Source: Planctomycetota bacterium
GTDB taxonomy: Bacteria > Planctomycetota > Planctomycetia > Pirellulales > Pirellulaceae
DNA length: 64,000 nt
Direction of reading: 5' to 3'
Assembly: GCA_014238905.1 (NCBI GenBank)
Contig: JABAAE010000001.1
Span: 356,712-420,711, forward strand
Every line of letters begins with the position of its first letter. Within the stretch, counting starts at the first letter, position 1. Of this stretch, positions 9,218 through 19,495 are shown piece after piece. A program made the position numbers and the translations under genes. A model generated the notes under the pieces. The model was not told the origin of the DNA. It saw only the letters and a program-made list of their open reading frames with translations, and searched no databases.

Positions 9218-10525
9218 ATGATTTTGCAAAACGTCTTATTCGGGCGTGTAGGCGTTGCCCGTAGCCCCGACCGCTTCAACCGTTTGGCGGGTCTGATTTC
9301 AACGGTTTTTTGCCTGTTGGCGGGAATACCGGCAGTCTTAATGGCGCAAAACCCGTCATCAAAGAGTGACTCTTTGGCACCGATTCACTGGTACCGCGGG
9401 AATCTACATACCCATTCCTTATGGAGCGACGGGAACGATTTCCCGGAAATGATCTGCAAATGGTACAAGGATCGCGACTACCATTTTCTCGGATTGTCCG
9501 ACCACAATGTTCTAAGTAGCGGTGAACGATGGATGGGTGCCCAAACGGTAGAAAAGCGAGCTGGCAAAAATGGGCTGGCGAGATATCGCAAAGTGTTTGG
9601 AAATGACTGGATTGAAACACGGGTCCGGAATGCCAATACCGAAGTGCGTCTCAAACCATTCAACGAGTTCAGGACGCTTTTTGACGAAACCGAGAGATTT
9701 CTGATGATTCAGGCAGAAGAAATAACGGACCACTTTGGTAGCCTTCCGGTTCATATCAATGCCACCAATCTGCAAGATTTGATCAAGCCGCAAGGAGGCA
9801 AGAGTATTCGTGAAACCATGTCCAACAATCTGCAGGCTATCCAGCGGCAACAGGCGCGACTGGGACGCCCTATTTTTGCACATTTGAATCACCCCAATTT
9901 TGGTTGGGCCATTACCGCCGAAGACATGGCAGCTGTCGTAGAGGAGAAATTTTTCGAGGTCTACAATGGCCATCCAAGTGTCAACCAGCTTGGCGACAAG
10001 GACCGACCAGGCCTGGAAAAAATGTGGGATATCGCCAATACCATTCGTATTGAAAAAATGAAGCTTGCACCGCTTTATGGAATAGCAACCGATGACTCAC
10101 ACAACTATCACGGCACTGGCGGAGCCTCACCTGGACGTGGATGGGTCATGGTAGCTGCCAAGCGGCTGACCCCTGCCAATATTGTCAATTCACTCGAAGC
10201 CGGAAATTTTTATGCCTCCAGCGGCGTCGTCATCCAGGCATTTTCGTTCAACCGCCAGGAAGGAACCTACTCTTTGCAGATCCAACCTGTGGAAGGTGCT
10301 ACGTTTCGCACACAGTTCATCGGCACTCGAAAATCCAGAGATTCTAAAGACCTCAAAAATGTCGGGATCGTATTGCACGAATCCAAAGAGCTAAGCCCCA
10401 CCTACAAGATGACCGGTGACGAACTTTATGTGCGAGTCGTCATCCATTCCAGTGAACCCCACGCCAACCCGAGTCTCAAGTCGCAAAAGAAACAGGCTTG
10501 GCTACAACCTGTTTGGCAAAAGTAG
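9218..10525 (+). CDS. Exported PHP-type metallohydrolase (CehA/McbA-like)
   Basis: ATG at 9218 is chosen because GAAAGG ends six bases upstream; an ATG at 9194 in the same frame is the alternative. The protein has 435 residues with a hydrophobic export segment (LISTVFCLLAGIPAVLMA). The polymerase-and-histidinol-phosphatase (PHP) motifs follow in order: NLHTHSLWSDG with the HxH metal ligands, GLSDHNVLS, FAHLNHPNFGW and ATDDSHNYHG. These form a metal centre of the amidohydrolase-like PHP fold and are arranged as in the CehA/McbA hydrolases. A C-terminal beta-rich part follows residue 340. It is convergent with the YdcF-type gene. The substrate, probably a phosphoester or carbohydrate-linked ester, is not shown by the sequence. 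Confidence 0.87.
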   Translation: MILQNVLFGRVGVARSPDRFNRLAGLISTVFCLLAGIPAVLMAQNPSSKSDSLAPIHWYRGNLHTHSLWSDGNDFPEMICKWYKDRDYHFLGLSDHNVLSSGERWMGAQTVEKRAGKNGLARYRKVFGNDWIETRVRNANTEVRLKPFNEFRTLFDETERFLMIQAEEITDHFGSLPVHINATNLQDLIKPQGGKSIRETMSNNLQAIQRQQARLGRPIFAHLNHPNFGWAITAEDMAAVVEEKFFEVYNGHPSVNQLGDKDRPGLEKMWDIANTIRIEKMKLAPLYGIATDDSHNYHGTGGASPGRGWVMVAAKRLTPANIVNSLEAGNFYASSGVVIQAFSFNRQEGTYSLQIQPVEGATFRTQFIGTRKSRDSKDLKNVGIVLHESKELSPTYKMTGDELYVRVVIHSSEPHANPSLKSQKKQAWLQPVWQK

Positions 10526-10643
10526 AATGATCCCCTCGATTCGTTTTTTTTAAATCGAAATCGGCTACAAATCTTGGTATCCCCTTTCGGGATCATAGAC
10601 CAAAGGCCGGCTCCATCGCTGCAAAAAAGAATGGCCGGGACCC

Positions 10644-11540
10644 TCACTGGCCCATTTTTTCTGCCAGCAACTCTTTCAATAACTTGGTGTTATCCTGCAT
10701 CGCACCGGAAGACGGAATCAGCGACAGGATTGTGAATTTGCCAAAACCCGTCATGAAATCAGAGGGGACGGGTTCTGCCCGGACGCCGTTTTTGACGGCC
10801 AAACGCATGACTCGTGGCAAATGCCAAGCAGAGCTAATTAATCCCACTCGATCGTCGGAATCAGAAAAACGCTTGGACAGACTGCGCATTTCCTCGCGGG
10901 TGTTTCTGCCAGAAATCAGCTCGATTTTCTCCTCAGGTACTCCAACCCTTATCAGTAGTTCACGAGCTTGCTCACCGCCAGAGGGAACACCTTCGACAGC
11001 AAACTGCTTGATGACGGTCCCCGTACAGAGAATCTTCTCTACTTTTCCCTGGTGATACATGGCGGCAGCGACCATGACCCGATCCCCACTGGACCCAAGT
11101 TGGGATTGCTGATTCTGTTTAAATGACGTTCCCCCGCCGAGTAAAACCAAACAATCGTACCGAGGAGCCGATGTTACCTGAAAATCAAGATAAGGTCGCT
11201 CCAGCACAGAAGCCAACGAATACACCATCGCTCCATTACCAGCTAAAGAAAAAAACAGGGTAATGGACATTGCAAAGAAACCCAGAAATCGTTGGCCATT
11301 TGTAATCAGCAAATAAGTCAGCGTCATCAACGCTACCCAGCACAAGCCCATCGGCTTCACCAGCGCCAACAGAAATTTCTGCAACACAATTTTCTCGGAA
11401 GTCAGAAAGATCGCTCCAGCTATTACGCAAAACAACAACAAGAGTACGACCAGCGGTCCAAAATAACGATTCCGAAGGTCCGGTTGCTGAGATGATCGAA
11501 ACTGGTTGGTTCTTTTTTCAGTACGTCTGGATTGCATCAA
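10644..11540 (-). CDS. YdcF/ElyC-family (DUF218) membrane protein
   Basis: A 298-residue protein. The first 130 residues contain three to four membrane helices (PLVVLLLLFCVIAGAIF and later segments). The rest is a DUF218 domain: YDCLVLLGGGTSF, GDRVMVAAAMY, EKILCTGT, GVPEEKIELISGRNTREE and SSAWHLPRVMRLA match the family in order. Relatives such as E. coli ElyC and SanA act in envelope integrity and peptidoglycan or undecaprenyl-lipid metabolism, so an envelope role is inferred. The C-terminus PSSGAMQDNTKLLKELLAE is also typical of the ElyC type. Confidence 0.88.
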   Translation of the reverse strand: MMQSRRTEKRTNQFRSSQQPDLRNRYFGPLVVLLLLFCVIAGAIFLTSEKIVLQKFLLALVKPMGLCWVALMTLTYLLITNGQRFLGFFAMSITLFFSLAGNGAMVYSLASVLERPYLDFQVTSAPRYDCLVLLGGGTSFKQNQQSQLGSSGDRVMVAAAMYHQGKVEKILCTGTVIKQFAVEGVPSGGEQARELLIRVGVPEEKIELISGRNTREEMRSLSKRFSDSDDRVGLISSAWHLPRVMRLAVKNGVRAEPVPSDFMTGFGKFTILSLIPSSGAMQDNTKLLKELLAEKMGQ

Positions 11541-11715
11541 TCGTTCTCAAACAGGTCAAGGACGTTGTTGTTCATTTCGCACCGGACGGTCATCTTTGGG
11601 AAGACATTATCGTCTTTCATCTCTAACATCGAATAAGCGATCGAAACGCAACAACTCGATCTTCTATCCAATCATGGCGCCGTGTTTAACCGAGGATCAT
11701 TCTTATTAACCGTTT

Positions 11716-11745
11716 AAAAAAAAGCATGGTCATCACCATGCTTTT
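11716..11745 (-). terminator. Intrinsic terminator of the giant surface-protein gene
   Basis: A perfect 11-base-pair stem (AAAAGCATGGT at 11720-11730 and ACCATGCTTTT at 11735-11745) closes a CATC loop. On the minus strand it is followed by eight T residues (the A run 11716-11723), and it lies about 30 bases after the stop codon at 11774. The symmetry gives it some activity on the plus strand too. Confidence 0.9.
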
Positions 11746-11773
11746 AAAAAAATACCTGTTCGCAAACCCGTTA

Positions 11774-14700
11774 TTACGGACGCAATACGACCGAAGGAGC
11801 CGCACTGGTGTTATCGACGAAGAACCCAAGGTCTGCTACCACGGTCACATCTCCCCCAACACCAGTATCCTCAATCAAGTATTTCAATGTTCTCGTTTCA
11901 AAGGTTCCACCGCTATCATCGCCGCGGACGGTCAGTGAAGAGCCAACATCAATGGCGTTACCCTGCAAACCCCCTTCTGAGAGGAACGAAGACTTTCGTT
12001 CAACCACCAGCGAATTCGATGAGTCATCGACCAGAGTAATGCCGTTGGATGAATGGACTTCCATATTGCCTGCAACAAAGATGGTAACATTGGCCGCATC
12101 GGTAACGTCCCGCCTCATGGAATCATCGACGATGGACCGACCACCGGTTGTTTTACCATTGTCCGAATCAACACCAGCATAAAGATTCAGAGAAGTCTTA
12201 ATGTGGTAGTCGATCACGGTCGATTGTTCAACCAAATCGATCGAGCTGTTGGTATGCCAAAGTGTCATCGATTTCAAAGGATCCGCATTGGATATCCCGA
12301 AGACCGGGACCGCCGCGTTGGGACCAACGTTTCGAACTTCAACATGGCGAAGCGTCCCGTTTCCTCCTGAGAGGTGCTGGGTGGTATTGATATTCACGGC
12401 TCCGCCAAAGACGTTATCCATCAAATCCTGACTGCTATTGGCCATCAACCGGACATCTTTCCCCAAAGAGTCTCGGACATGGTCACCTGGGATGGCATCG
12501 CCATCGACGGTTAAGGTGACATCACCATTGACTTCAAGGAAGGCCGTTCCGGCACGACCTTGACGATCGAGACCCGACTGACGCAACGAACCTTTGACAA
12601 ATGCATCCAATGTTCCGGCGACGCTTGAACCATTAAGGATGGCTGAAGTGTCTTCGGTGAAGGAAACGTTGTTACCAAGGAATCCAACCGATCCGAAAAT
12701 CGTTCGATTCGTCGCATTGTCATCTCCCAGGTCAATATTCCCCGCCCCGGCGTTGGCATCGAAGAACGCTGCGTTGGCAACCGAAATAGCGGCGTCAGCG
12801 GCGTCAGCGATTTCTCCGCCTGAAACAACCACCAGGGAGGTGGCAAAGTTTCCACCGGTGAACATGACATCACTGTCCAGGTTGATGGTGACATGTCCAT
12901 CTGCTCCGTTTCGATTTGCTCGAGTACGCACTTGATCGGCGTTGACGGTTGCTCCACTGTCATCACCTCGAAGACCCCCTGAGCCAACACCAACACGAAT
13001 CCGATTCTCATTCGCTCCGCCCTGATTCACCAAACTCAAAGTTCCAGCAACGTTAACAGCATCATCAACCGAATCGGCCAGGATCAAGGTGTTGGCGGCA
13101 TTGGTGTTTAGATTTCCACCGATGATCATCTCAACACCTTCTTCGTCCCGCAACGACCGCGTTTTTGAATTATCTGTGACCTTTAGGGTGTCCCCAACCA
13201 ATCCGGTCTCCGAGTCAGTCCCAGCATAGATCGTCATGTTGGAAATGACGTCATAGTCGGTTCCCGCCCCCAAATCCCGAATGGAAAGAGAACTGTTGGG
13301 AGCCCAAACAGTCAAAGAGGTCAGTTGGTCGCCCGCCATCGTATTAATAGTTGGAAAGACAGCAGTATCCAGTATGGAGTTGCGTAACTGCACTGATCCC
13401 AATTGGCCATTCCCGGTGCCCGAACCCGTGAAGGTCGAACCTTGAATAAGGACGTCACCTCCAAATCGGTTGTTCACCAGACTATTATTGACCACCATCA
13501 AATTGAAATTAAGATCTTCAGTCAATCCGGTGCTACTGTCGAGGGTAAAGACGGCTGTTCCATCAACGTTGATGTACCGAGAACCGACCAGTCCCGATTC
13601 GTCCACCGCACTCTGAGTGAACCCTCCGGCAGATTGAATTTGTAGGTCACCTGCTATGTCGACACCATTTAAAACCACCGCATCATTTTTAATGATAGTG
13701 GCATTTCGTCCGCCCAAGCCGATGCTGGCCGAAGTCAAAGAATTAACGCCTCCCAGTTCAACGTCACTACCACCACCAGCTACAAAGTCCGCATGACCGT
13801 CGATCGCCAGATCAACCAAGTCCGAATCCGTGATGTCACCTCCAGCCTGTACAAACAGGTCTCCATTCACACCCGTCACACTTACACCGGCGATGTTAGT
13901 CGCCGCACCACTCATTTGAGTGAAAGTCAGATCATCAAAATTTAAACCAAACGTGTTGTGCAATATCACATCACCGGCCACGTCGACAGCAACCTGACCC
14001 GATGTGGCAATCTGCCCGATTTGGTTATTTCCGTTTAGATTGAATTCGCCATCACCCTCCAGTAGCAATTCGTCGGTGACCACAAAGGCATCAATCGCTG
14101 TGCCGACTCCAGTGAGAGCCTTGAGGAGGATTTGATTTTCGCCGATCACTTGACCTTGCAATGAAATCGAGCCACCCTCGGATTCAATCATCATCGATCC
14201 GGAAGAAGACACGTTATCGAGGCTAATGCTGTTCTGGTCAACGACTTCGGTATTACCGGCAGAGGCAATGGCCAATACGTTCAAATCGTTGTCGTTCAAA
14301 AAGTCGCCATTGGAATCGCCACCGGTTAAATCCAGAGTTCCTCCACCCAGGTCAAACAAGGACGTTTTAGCAACCTGTAAATGGGCGTCACTAGCCTGCG
14401 ACACATTATCATTGGATGTACTAACGATTAAATTTCCATTGAAGCCAGTGGACTGGACATCAATGCCATTAAATAAATGTGTTGCACCCGCCAGAGTAAG
14501 GTAAGACTGTTTTTCAAACACCAAGTCAACGGTATTGTTGAAAGAGATATCACCATTCACGTTTGCGCTTAGACTGGCGATTCCATTGGACAGCAATAAA
14601 TCAAAATTCGACGCTCCATCCAACAGGAGAGCACCTGCGGTCACACCTCCCCGTTGCTGACTAACACCTTGGAGAGAGACCAGTAGCATCTGGCCTCCGA

Positions 14701-17700
14701 CAACAATGTTGTCATCCAGGACAATCTCCGACGGAATCGTTTCACCGGAACGCACCATGAAGTTGTTGGCAATGAACGCTTCTTCGATCGTAATTCCATC
14801 CGAGTCAGCGACTTCCACCCTGTCTGCCGACGTCACCCTCAAAATGTTGAAATCGTTGTCACTGTCGGGAAAGCCCGTCAAGTTGACCATCCCCGTTCCG
14901 ACGTCAAACGTCGTGATACCGGCTACTGTCATGACAGAATCACTGACTTGATTGATATCGCCATTGACGGTGGTGAATGTCAGGTCTCCGTCACTGGTGG
15001 CCCCAGGGGCCAAACTGATTCCAAGGAAGGTATCCGGGCCGCAGACAATTTCACCGAAGTTCAGGGCGAACTCGTTGGTCAGCTCGACGTCACCGATAAC
15101 ATTAATGGCAACGACCCCTGGCACCAAAGCGGTACCGATTTGATTCATCGCGTTGAGATCAAAATCACCGACACCACTGAGAACCAATTCGTCGGTGATT
15201 AAGCGACCCGACGGCGTCTGAATAATATCACCATTGGTATTAATAACAATTTTGGGAGCGACAATTTCGGTTTCAATGGTCAGTCCATTCACATTCAGGA
15301 CCAATGCGCCGTTGGCGGTTGTAATATTGAATCCATTAATGGTGATGGTCGACAGGTCTTTCAGCGTGTAAGTCAGCTGTTTTGACGTTAAGGCGTAAAT
15401 GTTGTTAAACTCAAACGCACCATTAATATCGACCGCAATTTCACCGTTGGTGGTCGGGCTTCCCACTTCGTTGTCGTTATTAAGCAGGAAATCGCCCTGT
15501 CCTTGTAACATGAGGGCCGCGGTTGATATCACTCCAGTTCCGGCCGCCTGACTAACGCCATCGGCCGCCTGCAACAGAACCATATTGGTGGCTGTCAGAT
15601 TGCCTTCCAAATCGATGCCGCCAATTTCCGATTGAATGCGGATCTGTTCGGCAACGTTAATCGAGTTGGTTGTGATCGTGTTGCGATCCACAATTTCAAC
15701 CTGAAGTGCGCTGGTGACAACGAGTGTATCGAAATCGTTGTCATTGAAAGTATCACCATCACCGTCACCAAAGTTCAATGTGATGCACCCGGTTCCAATA
15801 TTGATGTCCAGGACATCTTCAACGATCACCGGGCCATCCAAATTTTGCATGACATCGTCATCGGTTGTCGAAAGCGTAAAGTTGTTGAACAATCCGTTTT
15901 CAACCTGAATTCCGGAAACCTCCGTTCCATCGTAAGCCAACTTGCCGATGGACAGTTCAATATCGTTGTTGAAAAGAAACTCTCCATCGACCTGAGCAGC
16001 CAGAATGCCAACATTGTTTGCGGCACCGAGATTGGTGACATCGTTACTGCGAATCAACAAAGCGTCTGTGGTGATCACAGCGGTTTGTGAAATCGATGAA
16101 TCGGATTCGAGATAAACAAACAAGGAGTTCACTACCTCGTTGATAGCAATTTCCGAACCCCGCAACCGGGCGCGACTGACCTCGATTCCATCGATACCTG
16201 TCACGGTCTCGCCGAATGCCGTAATCGTGGATGTTTCCAAGCCAAAGAGGTTATCGACAGAGAACTCACCCTCTTCGATCGAGGCGGCTACTTTACCTCG
16301 GGTCGCGGCATCACCGATTTTATTGACCAAATCAAACTTAAAATCGCCACTTCCCTGAGCGGCCAAACCGACTGCTTCAATGGAACCTGAAGTTTGACTA
16401 ACACCGGTTTCGGTTTGGAACAATATATTGTTGCCAATCACAATCGCCCCATCGGCCTCGATCGCTTGGTCATTTTCTGCCATGAACCTTGCATCATTGG
16501 TCACGGCGACGTCGCCAACGACGATGGCATTTTCATCAACAAAACTCACCGTGCCAGCACTTAGAATGTCAATCCGATTCCAGTTGTTGTCATTGAGTAA
16601 ATCGCCAAGTTCGTCCCCGTAATCCAGAGTGACATTGCCGGTTCCCACATCAAAAGTCGTTGTTTCGTCCACGATAACAGGAGCGTCGCCGGTCTGCGTG
16701 ACGTTGTCATCGGATGTCGATATCGTCATGTTGCCTTTGGTTCCATCGTCCTGACGGACCCGTGCGGCACGAATCGTTGTCGAAGTCCCGGGAGGAATGT
16801 AGGTATAGGTGTTACCGGAAAATTGGATATCCTCTTCATTATTGAATACCAAGTCGCCAAAAACATCTATCGACAGCAAACCCGCCGCATTGTTTCCGTT
16901 GTCAAAGATCTTGTTCTGGCCATCGAGGATGATGTCACCCTCGCCCAATAGGATCAAGGCATCCGAAACCAATGTACCTTGGGCTGTTTGAGAAATGCCA
17001 ACCGAAGACCGCAAAAACAGCGTCCCCACGACATCGGCTTCATCACCTGGCACATTAATCAATCCATCGACCGTAATGTTCCCATTTTCGGACTCCGCGT
17101 AATACTGGTTTATATCGGCGAATGGAATCGTATTGGCATCGCCCAGAAGCAGGTCATTGCTGTCACGAATATCGATGTTGGATCCCAGCAGAATTTCAAC
17201 ATGCCCGACGAAGTCATTATCATTGACCCCATCACCATCCCGATCACCAAAGGCAAGGTAAATTTCCGCACCAGCTGAAACACCACCACCGTTCGACTTC
17301 AAACGGGTCTTTCCCTGAACCGTTACCGGCGCGTCGGCCTCCTGACGAATATCTCCCTCATTGGAGTTCAGGAGTAGATCACCACCAATGGTCATTTCCC
17401 CGTTGATAAACATTCGACCGTTGTTTTCAATTTCCGCATCAAAATTAACGTCAATTCGCTCGGTTTTTATTTCGCCACCATCACGAATCCTTGCGAAATT
17501 GGTGTCGATAATCGTTACATCACCGCGAAAGTCATTCACGACTTCTCGCAACTCAAGTGTTTCGGCGCCGATAGCTGAAAAATTAGTGAATATCAACTCG
17601 GACAAAGGCGTCTGAGTAATTTCACCACGGTCAGTGTCGATTATAAAGTCAGTGAAGTCGGCGTAATTGGCTCCGCTGAAATTCATCGCCATCCCCAACG

Positions 17701-18082
17701 TTTCTTCAATACGGAGGAGATCGATAGTTGGGCCAATCGTCTTGTCTATTCGAAGCGTGCTGGTACCCGCACCGGTGATCCCAGGATCGCCGCCGCCAAC
17801 CTGACTCCAATTTCCCTCACCAAGTTGAAACGTAAACGCATTCGCCGTCTCACCGATTTCCAGAGACTCACTCACTGTTTCCGAAAAATTCTCAAGCAAC
17901 AAATCATCGGTGGCAGAAATGAATTCAAAACTGGCATCGAGCATGTGACGGTCTTCCAGATTTTGGACCGTGTACTGGCGATGAACTCGACCGAGAGCCT
18001 CCCTTTGGCGGCGGTAATCATTAAGATTGGAAGCGTTCTTTAACCAAGATGCGATTCGACTGAACACGCTTGAACGTGACAT
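11774..18082 (-). CDS. Giant beta-strand-repeat surface protein (2102 residues)
   Basis: A single uninterrupted frame; GGAG lies eight bases before the ATG at 18082. The N-terminus is not a classical signal peptide: it is a basic stretch followed by VQNLEDRHMLDA, the LEPR/LEDR-MLx motif that starts many giant exported planctomycete proteins. The body has no enzymatic motif. It is made of glycine-, asparagine- and aspartate-rich beta-strand repeats. One series contains acidic loops such as FGDRDGDGVNDNDF (near 17250), YGDELGDLLNDNN (near 16600), FGDGDGDTFNDND (near 15760) and GGDSNGDFLNDND (near 14310), which could bind calcium. The C-terminal third has a longer repeat, about 345 residues, starting near 13630 and again near 12590. 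A beta-helix adhesin or cell-wall protein is inferred. No dockerin, autotransporter barrel or PEP-CTERM anchor is visible. Confidence 0.88.
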   Translation of the reverse strand: MSRSSVFSRIASWLKNASNLNDYRRQREALGRVHRQYTVQNLEDRHMLDASFEFISATDDLLLENFSETVSESLEIGETANAFTFQLGEGNWSQVGGGDPGITGAGTSTLRIDKTIGPTIDLLRIEETLGMAMNFSGANYADFTDFIIDTDRGEITQTPLSELIFTNFSAIGAETLELREVVNDFRGDVTIIDTNFARIRDGGEIKTERIDVNFDAEIENNGRMFINGEMTIGGDLLLNSNEGDIRQEADAPVTVQGKTRLKSNGGGVSAGAEIYLAFGDRDGDGVNDNDFVGHVEILLGSNIDIRDSNDLLLGDANTIPFADINQYYAESENGNITVDGLINVPGDEADVVGTLFLRSSVGISQTAQGTLVSDALILLGEGDIILDGQNKIFDNGNNAAGLLSIDVFGDLVFNNEEDIQFSGNTYTYIPPGTSTTIRAARVRQDDGTKGNMTISTSDDNVTQTGDAPVIVDETTTFDVGTGNVTLDYGDELGDLLNDNNWNRIDILSAGTVSFVDENAIVVGDVAVTNDARFMAENDQAIEADGAIVIGNNILFQTETGVSQTSGSIEAVGLAAQGSGDFKFDLVNKIGDAATRGKVAASIEEGEFSVDNLFGLETSTITAFGETVTGIDGIEVSRARLRGSEIAINEVVNSLFVYLESDSSISQTAVITTDALLIRSNDVTNLGAANNVGILAAQVDGEFLFNNDIELSIGKLAYDGTEVSGIQVENGLFNNFTLSTTDDDVMQNLDGPVIVEDVLDINIGTGCITLNFGDGDGDTFNDNDFDTLVVTSALQVEIVDRNTITTNSINVAEQIRIQSEIGGIDLEGNLTATNMVLLQAADGVSQAAGTGVISTAALMLQGQGDFLLNNDNEVGSPTTNGEIAVDINGAFEFNNIYALTSKQLTYTLKDLSTITINGFNITTANGALVLNVNGLTIETEIVAPKIVINTNGDIIQTPSGRLITDELVLSGVGDFDLNAMNQIGTALVPGVVAINVIGDVELTNEFALNFGEIVCGPDTFLGISLAPGATSDGDLTFTTVNGDINQVSDSVMTVAGITTFDVGTGMVNLTGFPDSDNDFNILRVTSADRVEVADSDGITIEEAFIANNFMVRSGETIPSEIVLDDNIVVGGQMLLVSLQGVSQQRGGVTAGALLLDGASNFDLLLSNGIASLSANVNGDISFNNTVDLVFEKQSYLTLAGATHLFNGIDVQSTGFNGNLIVSTSNDNVSQASDAHLQVAKTSLFDLGGGTLDLTGGDSNGDFLNDNDLNVLAIASAGNTEVVDQNSISLDNVSSSGSMMIESEGGSISLQGQVIGENQILLKALTGVGTAIDAFVVTDELLLEGDGEFNLNGNNQIGQIATSGQVAVDVAGDVILHNTFGLNFDDLTFTQMSGAATNIAGVSVTGVNGDLFVQAGGDITDSDLVDLAIDGHADFVAGGGSDVELGGVNSLTSASIGLGGRNATIIKNDAVVLNGVDIAGDLQIQSAGGFTQSAVDESGLVGSRYINVDGTAVFTLDSSTGLTEDLNFNLMVVNNSLVNNRFGGDVLIQGSTFTGSGTGNGQLGSVQLRNSILDTAVFPTINTMAGDQLTSLTVWAPNSSLSIRDLGAGTDYDVISNMTIYAGTDSETGLVGDTLKVTDNSKTRSLRDEEGVEMIIGGNLNTNAANTLILADSVDDAVNVAGTLSLVNQGGANENRIRVGVGSGGLRGDDSGATVNADQVRTRANRNGADGHVTINLDSDVMFTGGNFATSLVVVSGGEIADAADAAISVANAAFFDANAGAGNIDLGDDNATNRTIFGSVGFLGNNVSFTEDTSAILNGSSVAGTLDAFVKGSLRQSGLDRQGRAGTAFLEVNGDVTLTVDGDAIPGDHVRDSLGKDVRLMANSSQDLMDNVFGGAVNINTTQHLSGGNGTLRHVEVRNVGPNAAVPVFGISNADPLKSMTLWHTNSSIDLVEQSTVIDYHIKTSLNLYAGVDSDNGKTTGGRSIVDDSMRRDVTDAANVTIFVAGNMEVHSSNGITLVDDSSNSLVVERKSSFLSEGGLQGNAIDVGSSLTVRGDDSGGTFETRTLKYLIEDTGVGGDVTVVADLGFFVDNTSAAPSVVLRP

Positions 18083-18498
18083 CAGGTATCTCCGGGAATA
18101 ATTGCTATTATATGGATTTTCGATCCATAGTTGCCTATTCTATTTGGCGGATTTTGAATCGCTAGATTCAAAACAGCTTAAAAGCCGATCCAAAGCATCA
18201 AAACAGGCGGCGTAATCGTAACTCATTCAATAAAAACTGAGCTGCATTTCGCTAAACCAAGCTCCAGAGATTCGTCACCGGAGCGCGGACGTAAAGTCAG
18301 CAACGTTTTTGGACGTCGGAAAAAGTTAAAAGTTTCCTGTTCCGGCAATATTTGATGACTTTATTTAAGTCCCATTGGACTTTGTTGACCGTAACGGTGT
18401 CAATTACGGCGTCCTTTTATTTGACATAAAGCATTAATATAAAACAGTTTGTGATAAAATATCGGCCAACAACCTCTTCAATTTCAAGTCAACTCGAT
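18083..18498. other. Divergent intergenic region with two short hairpins
   Basis: It separates the giant surface-protein gene (minus) from the dioxygenase gene (plus) and should hold both promoters. Two short plus-strand hairpins are visible: AAGTCC/GGACTT with a four-base loop (18367-18382), and CCGTAA/TTACGG with a nine-base loop (18389-18409) followed shortly by TTTT. A TTGACA box at 18421 has no well-spaced minus-10 partner. Confidence 0.5.
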
Positions 18499-19377
18499 AT
18501 GGACCTTTCTCAATTTCATTCTCCCATCCAACCTGAATTTGCGGGAAACACGACCGGTTCGGCCTGGGAATCGGCCGGGCTGTCCGACCAACAACTGGCT
18601 GATTTCCAAAATAATGGATTTATTTCAGGTATTGATATCTTGAATCAAAGTCAAATCGATGCTCTTCGATCTGAGCTGGAGGAGGTTCTCCATTGCGATC
18701 ATGACGGTCGTGAGTATTGGTACGAATATCATGCCAATGAATCTGGCAATCCGGACCATGTTCTTTTCCATGCGCTCGGCGGCTGGCGAGTGCGTCAAGG
18801 CCTGCACGACGTTCTTTGGATACCCTCATTTCTCAAGGCAGCTTCCCAGTTACTGAATGATCAGCCTGTCAGGTTCTGGCATGATCAACTCTTTTGCAAA
18901 CCACCGCGGCATGGAGGCGTAGTGGCGTGGCATCAAGATTATTCGTACTGGACTCGGACCAAGCCGATGCAACATCTAACTTGTTGGATCGGTTTGGATG
19001 ACACCAACTCTGACAACGGCTGTTTACAATATATCCCGACCAGCCATCGGTGGGATTTGCTTCCATCTGTTGGTTTGGCTGGTGACATGAACTCAATTAG
19101 AAACGTGCTCTCAGATGAGCAATGGGAGAGATTCCAGCAGCCGACCGCCGTGGAATTAAAGGCGGGGCAAGCTGCCTTTCACCATCCGTTGTTAGTGCAT
19201 GGTTCATTCGAAAACAGAACCGCTCAACCGCGACGCGCGATCGTTCTGAACGTCTTTGCCGATGGAACACAATCAGATTCTGACGAAGTTCTCCTCAATG
19301 GAGTGCCCGAAATCAGTAAGGGCAAAAAAATGGATGGAACATTTTTTCCGTTACTATTTGATCCCAAAGCGGGTTGA
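18499..19377 (+). CDS. Phytanoyl-CoA dioxygenase (PhyH) family protein
   Basis: A 292-residue Fe(II)/2-oxoglutarate-dependent oxygenase. The frame extends to GTG 18451, but ATG at 18499 is preferred because family proteins start close to the LSDQQLADFQNNGFI helix. The metal facial triad is visible: HQDYSYW supplies His and Asp, and the second His is in HHPLLVHGSFENRT; the arginine that binds 2-oxoglutarate follows in the RRAIVLNVF strand. CWIGLDDTNSDNGCLQYIPTSHRW is the usual central PhyH segment. Substrate is unknown; family members hydroxylate lipids, amino acids and secondary metabolites. It is the first of three same-strand genes that are not tightly spaced. Confidence 0.9.
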   Translation: MDLSQFHSPIQPEFAGNTTGSAWESAGLSDQQLADFQNNGFISGIDILNQSQIDALRSELEEVLHCDHDGREYWYEYHANESGNPDHVLFHALGGWRVRQGLHDVLWIPSFLKAASQLLNDQPVRFWHDQLFCKPPRHGGVVAWHQDYSYWTRTKPMQHLTCWIGLDDTNSDNGCLQYIPTSHRWDLLPSVGLAGDMNSIRNVLSDEQWERFQQPTAVELKAGQAAFHHPLLVHGSFENRTAQPRRAIVLNVFADGTQSDSDEVLLNGVPEISKGKKMDGTFFPLLFDPKAG

Positions 19378-19495
19378 CCAAAAAACTGTCTTGAATCATC
19401 CGAATCACTTTGGATGGATCTTTGACATCTGAAAAACTGTCGAACAACAATTAGAAACCAATCAGGCTTGGGATTATTTTCCCCATTACAACACG

